Shown in pieces: positions 1-5,746 of a DNA stretch of 5,746 nt. The translations under genes and the position numbers were made by a program. The notes below the pieces were generated by a model that searched no databases, had not been told where the DNA came from, and saw nothing but the letters and a program-made list of their open reading frames with translations. The DNA is from an uncultured Pseudomonas sp. (lineage in GTDB: Bacteria > Pseudomonadota > Gammaproteobacteria > Pseudomonadales > Pseudomonadaceae), in contig CALMID010000453.1 of the NCBI GenBank assembly GCA_937863915.1, positions 1 to 5,746 of the forward strand, in the 5' to 3' direction. How positions within the stretch are numbered: position 1 is the stretch's first letter; each line of letters starts with the position of its first letter.

Positions 1-359
1 GCGATCGAGGCTTCATCCCACTTGGTGCTGGAGCCAGCCAAGTCGGACATGTCGTAGTTCATCTGATAACGCCAGTCTTTGTAGTTACCACCGACTTCCA
101 GTTGAGCACGACGGAAATAGGCCTCATTGGCGCTGTTGTTGTTGGTGGTATAGAGGCCATCGAACTGATCGAAGTCAGCCTGCAGACGGCCGCCGATCTT
201 GAAGCTGTACTGCTTGTCGGTGGTGGCGACTTCCAGGCCACTCTTGGTCTTGATCACCAGATCGGTGCCATCGGTGGTCACGGTACCGGCCATGGCCTGG
301 GCCGAAACGGCCAGAGCCAGAGCGCTGGCGGCAAAACCGGCAAACTGCTTACGCATCAT
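1..359 (-). CDS. oprP: Phosphate-selective porin of the OprO/OprP family (N-terminal part, runs off the left edge)
   Basis: An outer-membrane trimeric beta-barrel porin that lets phosphate or polyphosphate into the periplasm. Only 119 complete residues lie in the window; the family is usually about 410-440 residues. Residues 1-24 form a signal peptide: MMRK, a hydrophobic Ala/Leu stretch, then AMA before the predicted cut. The mature protein would begin [15 protein letters not shown], very close to the mature start of P. aeruginosa OprP as I remember it. Further family blocks are KIGGRLQAD (54-62), FDQFDG (63-68), AYFRRA (80-85), the KDW motif (94-96), QMNYD (99-103) and DEASI (115-119). The arginine and lysine residues that line the pore lie mostly beyond the edge. 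Two consecutive ATGs (359 and 356) could start the protein; a Shine-Dalgarno sequence 7 bases before the first favours it. A Pho box upstream supports phosphate regulation. OprO (polyphosphate) and OprP (phosphate) cannot be told apart from this fragment, so the symbol means the family member. Confidence 0.92.
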   Translation of the reverse strand, partial: MMRKQFAGFAASALALAVSAQAMAGTVTTDGTDLVIKTKSGLEVATTDKQYSFKIGGRLQADFDQFDGLYTTNNNSANEAYFRRAQLEVGGNYKDWRYQMNYDMSDLAGSSTKWDEASI

Positions 360-366
360 CGAGGAT

Positions 367-372
367 TCCCCT
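367..372 (-). promoter_or_regulatory. Ribosome binding site of the porin gene
   Basis: On the minus strand this reads AGGGGA. It is 7 bases before the ATG at 359 and 10 bases before the second ATG at 356. The spacing makes the first ATG the better start, although both would give a working signal peptide. Confidence 0.7.
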
Positions 373-467
373 AATTAGTCTTTGCGTTCAAAAACACGCG
401 GGCATCTGACCCAGCGGTGTTGGAGGGGAATCTTGGCGGGGGGTTATTTCAGCTCAGTTGCCATTAG

Positions 468-485
468 ATGAAAGTTAGATGACAC
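468..485 (-). promoter_or_regulatory. Pho box (PhoB binding site) upstream of the porin gene
   Basis: On the minus strand this reads GTGTCAT-CTAA-CTTTCAT: two 7-base direct repeats separated by an A/T-rich 4-base spacer, which is the layout of the PhoB consensus CTGTCAT-N4-CTGTCAT. Twelve of the fourteen repeat positions match, one mismatch per repeat. The 11-base period continues outside the core, since TCATCTAA occurs twice exactly 11 bases apart. The site ends 108 bases before the porin start codon and is oriented towards it. P. aeruginosa oprP and oprO are known to be induced by phosphate starvation through PhoB, so the position fits the gene. A clear -10 box is not obvious; TGAAAT at 446-451 is the best candidate but lies 16 bases downstream, a little further than usual. 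No other PhoB site was seen. Confidence 0.8.
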
Positions 486-723
486 CGGAACTTTTTATGC
501 CGATTGGAAATGATCAAAACCTGACCGTAGGAGCGTGATACGGCGCGCCCTGAGCTAAAACCCGTGGGCGGGAAGTCGGATAATCAAGACAAGGAACAAG
601 CTGCGGATGGCCTGGGACAGCCATTACGAGAGGGTATCGCTGTAAAGACAACAAGCAGCTGACCAAGGCAGATGAGCACCCACCTTGGCCAGCAGAGCCA
701 TTGAGCATGTTTCAGGCGCCAGA
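486..723. other. Intergenic stretch without a credible gene
   Basis: Together with the porin leader, more than 390 bases separate the porin start from the FabH-like stop. In this part I see no open reading frame with convincing start, composition or recognisable product on either strand. A 64-codon minus-strand frame at 514-708 has no family-like motif and is taken as chance. The only structure seen is a weak inverted repeat, CCAAGG at 663-668 and CCTTGG at 683-688, with a 14-base loop; it is too short and too loose to call a terminator. Bases 486-520 are locally A/T-richer, as expected upstream of a regulated promoter. Confidence 0.6.
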
Positions 724-741
724 GCCGCCCTCACGGGCGGC
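724..741 (-). terminator. GC-rich hairpin after the FabH-like gene, possible terminator
   Basis: A perfect 7-base-pair stem GCCGCCC/GGGCGGC with a 4-base loop begins 9 bases after the stop codon of the minus-strand FabH-like gene. The position is right for a terminator. There is no run of U after the stem in the transcript (it continues UCUGGCG), so it is not a textbook intrinsic terminator. It may act as a 3'-end stabilising hairpin or need Rho. Confidence 0.45.
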
Positions 742-750
742 CAGCCGGAA

Positions 751-1875
751 TTAGCCTTTCTTGCGCAGAATCACGCTGCCAATCGAATAACCCGCACCGA
801 AGGAGCTGAGCACACCCAGCGCACCCGCCGGCAGGTCATCCTGATGCTTGTGCAGGGCAATCACCGAGCCGGCCGAGCTGGTGTTGGCGTAGGTATCCAG
901 AATCACCGGTGCCTCGTGCGGCTCTGCATCACGGCCGAGCAGCTTGCGCGCAATCAGCAGGTTCATGTTGAGGTTGGCCTGGTGCAGCCAGAAGCGCTTG
1001 ACGTCGGCGACGTTCAACTGGTTCTCCGCCAGGTGCGCGGCAATCAGTTCGGCCACCATCGGGCAGACATCCTTGAACACCTTGCGGCCTTCCTGGACGA
1101 ACAGCTTGTCGCGGGCACCGATGCCCTCTTCCGCGCAGCGGTTGAGGAAGCCGAAGTTGTTGCGGATATTGTTGGAGAACTGGGTGATCAGCTTGGTACC
1201 GACCACGTCCCACTGGCACGCCGAGGTCGCCAGATCGGCGCGCTCGATGATCACCGCGGTCGCGGCATCACCAAAGATGAAATGGCTGTCGCGGTCGCGG
1301 AAGTTCAGGTGGCCGGTGCAGATTTCCGGGTTGACCATGAGAATCGCGCGGGCCTGGCCGGTCTGCACCGCGTTGGTGGCGGCCTGGATACCGAAGGTGG
1401 CCGAGGAGCAGGCTACGTTCATGTCGTAGGCCCAGCCGTTGATACCCAGTGCTGCCTGCACTTCCACCGCTACCGCCGGATAAGCGCGCTGCGGATTGGA
1501 ACAGGCGAGGATCACGCCGTCGATATCAGCCGCCGTCTTGCCGGCACGCTGCAGGGCTTCCTTGGCGGCGCCGACGGCCATCTCGCAGAGAATCGACCAC
1601 TCTTCGTTCGGACGCTCGGGAATGCGCGGTGTCATGCGCTGCGGGTCGAGGATGCCCGCCTTGTCCATCACATAGCGGCTCTTGATCCCCGAAGCCTTCT
1701 CGATGAACGCCTCGCTGGACTCGCTCAGCGCCTCGACCTCGCCACGCTCGATAGCGGCGGCGTTGTCGGCATTGAACTGCTGTACATAGGCATTGAAAGC
1801 CGCCACCAGCTCCGCATTGGAGATGCTGTTGGCCGGGGTAAACAGGCCGGTGCCACTGATTACGACGTTGTGCAC
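751..1875 (-). CDS. Beta-ketoacyl-ACP synthase III family protein (FabH-like, PA3286 type)
   Basis: A thiolase-fold condensing enzyme, expected to join an acyl-CoA primer to malonyl-ACP in the cytoplasm, releasing CO2. It has 374 residues. The catalytic triad is complete: Cys156 in [10 protein letters not shown], His298 in [10 protein letters not shown] and Asn331 in [10 protein letters not shown]. Other family marks are [10 protein letters not shown] near 199-208 and the C-terminal [10 protein letters not shown] near 359-368. It is about 55 residues longer than E. coli FabH (317), mainly through two insertions: roughly 28-55 (a charged, Ala/Glu-rich helix-like piece) and roughly 70-92 (before [10 protein letters not shown]). 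This size and pattern resemble P. aeruginosa PA3286, which is reported to move octanoyl-CoA from beta-oxidation into fatty-acid synthesis, while FabY does the normal initiation there. The start is GTG at 1875, chosen because AGAGGA lies 6 bases before it. No acyl-carrier or other fatty-acid gene adjoins it. Family assignment is firm; substrate is inferred from resemblance only. Confidence 0.93.
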   Translation of the reverse strand: MHNVVISGTGLFTPANSISNAELVAAFNAYVQQFNADNAAAIERGEVEALSESSEAFIEKASGIKSRYVMDKAGILDPQRMTPRIPERPNEEWSILCEMAVGAAKEALQRAGKTAADIDGVILACSNPQRAYPAVAVEVQAALGINGWAYDMNVACSSATFGIQAATNAVQTGQARAILMVNPEICTGHLNFRDRDSHFIFGDAATAVIIERADLATSACQWDVVGTKLITQFSNNIRNNFGFLNRCAEEGIGARDKLFVQEGRKVFKDVCPMVAELIAAHLAENQLNVADVKRFWLHQANLNMNLLIARKLLGRDAEPHEAPVILDTYANTSSAGSVIALHKHQDDLPAGALGVLSSFGAGYSIGSVILRKKG

Positions 1876-1881
1876 GGACTT

Positions 1882-1887
1882 TCCTCT
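1882..1887 (-). promoter_or_regulatory. Ribosome binding site that fixes the GTG start of the FabH-like gene
   Basis: Minus-strand AGAGGA lies 6 bases before GTG at 1875. An ATG slightly upstream is in another frame, so the GTG is the only start in frame with good spacing. The protein then begins [10 protein letters not shown], which matches how this family starts, with the first beta strand right at the N-terminus. Confidence 0.75.
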
Positions 1888-2118
1888 TTATGGTCATGGC
1901 CACCCGGTGGCAGCCGATTTAATGTCAGGCCTGCGGCCCATCGCCCAGGCAAAAAGCGCTGTTGCCGGCATGCGTTCAGCGCCTCGGCAACATTCGGTAA
2001 AACACGGAGTTTGCCACAGCCACAACGCCGCTGCCTGCTTGTCAGACAGATGCCAAGCCATTTAAGCCACACCCACCTGGCGACAACTGTGTTCTGGCTG
2101 CCGGAGCGCGAACAGCCG

Positions 2119-2898
2119 TCAAGGTTGCAGCAGACGGTTCATCTGCTCGCGATAGGACGATGACTCCCGCTGCCGCTGCACCTCTTCCCAGATTTGCCGG
2201 GCCAGTTGCGGCTGGCGCTGCTGCAGCTGGTGCGACAGCATCAGGTAGTAGGCCTTGGTCTCCAGCGGCAGGCTGGCCTTGTCGATCACGGCCGCCAGTT
2301 CGGCATTTTTCTGCAGCACATGGTCGGCACGCTGAACCTGCAAGGCTACCGCCTGCACCCGGCGGGTAGCCAGCATGTACAGCAGCGCTTCAGGATCGCG
2401 ACTGCTCTCGACCACCACGGCACCATGCAGACGCAGGAAGTCGACGATGGAGAAACCGCTCAGCGTACCTATCGAACCCTGCAACTGACGGAACTCGCTG
2501 CCGTTCCAGCCCACCGCATCATCCTTGCGCGAATACAGGCCGTAGGCCTGAGTATGCAGACGCTTGCTCTCATCGACCCGGCCATCACCGTCCAGCGGAT
2601 AGGCACCATGGACAAGACGCTCAGTCATGTAGCTGGCAGCAAAGGCGCCATCGTAGACACCCTTCTCCAGCCCGGCGAGACACCGACGCCAGGGCACCGC
2701 CACCCAGTTGACCTGCAGATCGAGTGCCGTCGCCACCTGCCTGAGCAAAAGCAAATTAAGCCCGCGGCCCTCAGGCATTACCCAGGGGAAGGATTCCTTG
2801 TCCTCATAGCAAAAGGTCAGGCGGGTCGGCCGAACCTCCTCGGCCGCCACAACAGGCAATCCCCCGAACAGCCACAGCAGCAACAGCAAAAACCGCAT
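2119..2898 (-). CDS. Periplasmic solute-binding protein, family 3 (orphan)
   Basis: A secreted protein of the bacterial extracellular solute-binding protein family 3 (the amino-acid binding fold), 259 residues from this start. Residues 1-19 are a signal peptide: MRF, a Leu-rich core ([10 protein letters not shown]) and VVAA before the cut at EE. The mature part opens [14 protein letters not shown], then [10 protein letters not shown] and a [13 protein letters not shown] block. This order (first strand with the ligand-facing turn, helix, second strand, then a helix with a GxYDGAF-like turn) is typical of the first lobe. Two cysteines, in FCYED and WRRCL, could pair in the periplasm. The C-terminal 30 residues are rich in Gln, Arg and Glu. 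An in-frame ATG at 2919 would add MGARGRW, but AGGGGG 6 bases before 2898 and a -10 box close to 2919 favour the shorter form. No permease or ATPase gene is nearby, so it may serve a distant transporter or act as a sensor. The ligand is unknown. Confidence 0.82.
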   Translation of the reverse strand: MRFLLLLLWLFGGLPVVAAEEVRPTRLTFCYEDKESFPWVMPEGRGLNLLLLRQVATALDLQVNWVAVPWRRCLAGLEKGVYDGAFAASYMTERLVHGAYPLDGDGRVDESKRLHTQAYGLYSRKDDAVGWNGSEFRQLQGSIGTLSGFSIVDFLRLHGAVVVESSRDPEALLYMLATRRVQAVALQVQRADHVLQKNAELAAVIDKASLPLETKAYYLMLSHQLQQRQPQLARQIWEEVQRQRESSSYREQMNRLLQP

Positions 2899-2904
2899 CC
2901 ACCG

Positions 2905-2910
2905 CCCCCT
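2905..2910 (-). promoter_or_regulatory. Ribosome binding site that favours the 2898 start of the binding protein
   Basis: Minus-strand AGGGGG, preceded by AA, is 6 bases before ATG at 2898. The ATG at 2919 has only GAGGG at 9 bases, which would sit almost at the predicted transcript start. The signal peptide also has a more usual short N-region with the downstream start. Confidence 0.55.
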
Positions 2911-2938
2911 TGCACCCATCCCCCAAATCCCTCGCTAC

Positions 2939-2944
2939 AGTATA
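2939..2944 (-). promoter_or_regulatory. Candidate -10 box for the solute-binding protein gene
   Basis: Minus-strand TATACT matches the sigma-70 -10 consensus at five of six positions. A transcript starting about 7 bases later, near 2932, would have a leader of roughly 33 bases to the ATG at 2898. No good -35 is seen at the expected distance (GTCAGC at 2962-2967), so an activator may be needed or the call may be wrong. Confidence 0.45.
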
Positions 2945-2982
2945 GGCAGAGCGGGTCATCGGCTGACGATCGATATTCCCGT

Positions 2983-2988
2983 TACAAT
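2983..2988 (+). promoter_or_regulatory. Candidate -10 box for sstT
   Basis: TACAAT matches the sigma-70 -10 consensus at five of six positions and points towards sstT, about 124 bases before its start. The expected -35 position (2960-2965, CGGCTG) is poor. The leader that follows is long and GC-rich, with two CCAGGG copies seven bases apart near 3002-3014 and no obvious attenuator. Confidence 0.4.
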
Positions 2989-3100
2989 CGCGCCCGCTTG
3001 CCAGGGTCCAGGGCTACACCAGACCCGCTCTCGCCCAAGATGCTCACCCGCATTCACAGCGAACCACCCGGGGCCCGGCTACCGCCGGATGCCCGTCGCC

Positions 3101-3104
3101 AGGA
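3101..3104 (+). promoter_or_regulatory. Ribosome binding site that sets the sstT start
   Basis: AGGA lies 8 bases before ATG at 3113. The in-frame ATG at 3089 has only GC-rich sequence without a Shine-Dalgarno before it. The eight extra residues it would add (MPVARNTS) have no counterpart in the SstT proteins I remember. Confidence 0.7.
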
Positions 3105-3112
3105 ACACATCC

Positions 3113-4327
3113 ATGATCCTCCGCCCGCTTTTCCACATCATCAACCAGACCAGTCTGGTCGCCCAGATTGCCCTTGGCCTGCTGGCCGGCATCCTGCTCG
3201 CCTGGCTCTGGCCTGAGGCCACCGCCAGCGTCGGGTTTCTCGGCAGTCTGTTCATCAGCGCACTGAAAGCCGTTGCTCCCGTCTTGGTCTTCATTCTGGT
3301 GGCTTCGGCGATTGCCAATCACAGTCCAGGACAGCCCACGCATATCCGCCCGATCCTGCTGCTGTACCTGATCGGCACCCTCGCTGCCGCTGTCGTCGCG
3401 GTGCTGGCCAGCTCGTTGTGGCCATCAACCCTGGTGCTGGCCGAAAGCGCCCAGAATGCCAGCCCGCCCGGCGGTATCGCCGAAGTGCTCAAAACACTGG
3501 CGCTCAACGCCGTGGATAACCCGGTCAATGCGCTGCTCAAGGCCAATTTCGTTGGAATCCTGGCCTGGGCCATCGGTATCGGCCTGGCCATTCGTCATGG
3601 CAGTGACAGCACGCGCGCGGTGTTCCACGACCTTGCCCAAGGCGTAACGCTGATCGTCCGCGCCGTGATTCGCTGTGCGCCGCTGGGCGTGTTCGGCCTG
3701 GTCGCCACCACCTTTGCCGACGCCGGCCTCAAGGCGCTGCTGGGCTACGTGCAGCTGCTCGCCGTACTGATCGGCTGCATGCTGTTTGTCGCCCTGATAG
3801 TGAACCCGCTGATCGTGTTCAGCCAGATCCGCCGCAATCCCTATCCGCTGGTACTGACCTGCCTGCGCGAGAGTGGAATTACCGCTTTCTTTACCCGCAG
3901 CTCGGCGGCCAACGTGCCGGTTAACCTGCAACTGTGCGAACGCCTGGGCCTGCATGAAGACACCTATGCCGTGTCCATTCCGCTGGGAGCCACCATCAAC
4001 ATGGCCGGTGCCGCCATCACCATCAGCGTGCTGACCCTGGCCGCCGTGCACACCCTCGGCATCACCGTGGACCTGCCCAGCGCCCTGCTACTCTGCGTGG
4101 TGTCGGCGGTCTGTGCCTGTGGCGCCTCTGGTGTAGCCGGCGGCTCGCTGCTGCTGATCCCGCTGGCGTGCAGCCTGTTCGGTATTCCCAGTGATGTGGC
4201 CCTGCAGGTAGTGGCAATCGGCTTCATCATCGGCATCCTGCAGGACAGCGCGGAAACGGCGCTCAATTCGTCCACCGACGTTCTGTTTACCGCAGCCGCC
4301 TGCCTGGCACGCCAGGAGCGCGGCTGA
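3113..4327 (+). CDS. sstT: Serine/threonine:sodium symporter SstT
   Basis: An inner-membrane transporter of the dicarboxylate/amino acid:cation symporter family that imports L-serine and L-threonine with sodium. It has 404 residues from the chosen start; E. coli SstT has 414. It aligns by eye with E. coli SstT almost throughout. Hydrophobic segments begin near residues 15-35 ([17 protein letters not shown]), with further ones near 48-67, 79-104, 145-160, 210-235 and 320-355. Family signatures are the serine-rich turn [12 protein letters not shown] (260-271, first re-entrant hairpin), [10 protein letters not shown] (292-301, the sodium-binding NMxG region), [16 protein letters not shown] (337-352, second hairpin) and [19 protein letters not shown] (377-395), where the Asp and Asn contact substrate and sodium in relatives. 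The short conserved block [15 protein letters not shown] is also SstT-like rather than GltP- or DctA-like. It stands alone, diverging from the binding-protein gene and facing katG across a shared terminator. Nothing is truncated. Confidence 0.96.
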   Translation: MILRPLFHIINQTSLVAQIALGLLAGILLAWLWPEATASVGFLGSLFISALKAVAPVLVFILVASAIANHSPGQPTHIRPILLLYLIGTLAAAVVAVLASSLWPSTLVLAESAQNASPPGGIAEVLKTLALNAVDNPVNALLKANFVGILAWAIGIGLAIRHGSDSTRAVFHDLAQGVTLIVRAVIRCAPLGVFGLVATTFADAGLKALLGYVQLLAVLIGCMLFVALIVNPLIVFSQIRRNPYPLVLTCLRESGITAFFTRSSAANVPVNLQLCERLGLHEDTYAVSIPLGATINMAGAAITISVLTLAAVHTLGITVDLPSALLLCVVSAVCACGASGVAGGSLLLIPLACSLFGIPSDVALQVVAIGFIIGILQDSAETALNSSTDVLFTAAACLARQERG

Positions 4328-4366
4328 GCATTACCGCCGCAAAGAGCCAACAGCCGGTACTGAACA

Positions 4367-4401
4367 AAAAAGCCCCTGACCTTTGTGGTCAGGGGCTTTT
4401 T
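4367..4401. terminator. Bidirectional intrinsic terminator between sstT and katG
   Basis: The core is a perfect 11-base-pair stem AGCCCCTGACC/GGTCAGGGGCT with a 5-base loop TTTGT. It is extended by a run of A on the left and T on the right that can pair, giving a 15-base-pair stem in total. Because it has A's on one side and T's on the other, the transcript ends in a U-tract whichever strand is read. It lies 39 bases after the sstT stop and 35 bases after the katG stop, so it should serve both convergent genes. Confidence 0.93.
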
Positions 4402-4436
4402 CTTGCACGGCGCACGCGACTTAGCCGCGCCGCGTA

Positions 4437-5746
<1,310 letters not shown>

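Noticed and set aside
527..535. GTAGGAGCG, which resembles the head of Pseudomonas REP repeats
   Set aside because: The matching palindromic arm that should follow is absent and no second copy occurs in the window, so it is probably chance.
663..688. Inverted repeat CCAAGG/CCTTGG as a possible terminator or operator
   Set aside because: Only 6 base pairs with a 14-base loop and no T-tract; such pairs are expected by chance.
1860..2072. A 70-codon minus-strand frame starting GTG at 2072 and overlapping the first bases of the FabH-like gene, which might be a coupled leader peptide
   Set aside because: Its third codon positions are far less GC-rich than those of the real genes here, it has no recognisable motif, and the FabH-like gene has its own good ribosome binding site.
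685..2163. A 492-codon plus-strand frame opposite the FabH-like gene
   Set aside because: It is the mirror of a highly biased GC-rich gene. It is rich in Arg, His, Gly and Ala with no family signature, whereas the minus strand carries a complete catalytic triad.
2194..3216. A 340-codon plus-strand frame opposite the binding-protein gene and running through the divergent promoter region
   Set aside because: Low-complexity Gln/Pro/His stretches, no recognisable domain, and it overlaps the start of sstT in another frame.
3425..4051. A 208-codon minus-strand frame inside sstT
   Set aside because: Composition rich in Gln, His and Gly with no motif; it lies fully inside a well-conserved transporter gene on the other strand.

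Overview
The window looks like ordinary chromosomal DNA of a Pseudomonas-type gammaproteobacterium. It is GC-rich, and its genes read as an OprO/OprP-type phosphate porin, a long FabH-like ketoacyl synthase of the P. aeruginosa PA3286 kind, an SstT serine/threonine symporter and a catalase-peroxidase. In P. aeruginosa, oprP/oprO (PA3279/PA3280) lie a few genes from PA3286 (recalled, not searched), so the left half fits a shortened version of that neighbourhood. I see no insertion sequences, phage genes, CRISPR arrays, tRNA or rRNA genes.

Layout. Positions 1-359 (minus) hold the first third of an OprO/OprP-family outer-membrane porin that runs off the left edge. A well-formed Pho box lies 108 bases upstream of its start at 468-485, so the porin is predicted to be switched on by PhoB under phosphate starvation. 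Positions 486-723 show no credible gene. Positions 751-1875 (minus) encode a complete FabH-like enzyme with an intact Cys-His-Asn triad, a GTG start and a GC-rich hairpin just after the stop. After a 243-base gap comes a small periplasmic family-3 solute-binding protein at 2119-2898 (minus), with a signal peptide but no transporter partner here. A divergent promoter region at about 2939-2988 separates it from sstT at 3113-4327 (plus). sstT and the minus-strand katG (4437 to beyond the right edge) converge on a strong, symmetric hairpin at 4367-4401 that should stop transcription from both sides.

The genes do not form one pathway. They look like five separately transcribed housekeeping or stress units: phosphate uptake, fatty-acid priming, a periplasmic binding protein, amino-acid import and peroxide defence. 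Two start sites are better placed downstream of the longest open reading frame because of Shine-Dalgarno position: sstT at 3113 rather than 3089, and the binding protein at 2898 rather than 2919. I found no convincing evidence of an undescribed multi-gene system. The observations most worth checking are the Pho box, the PA3286-like enzyme beside a phosphate porin, and the overlapping divergent promoters.
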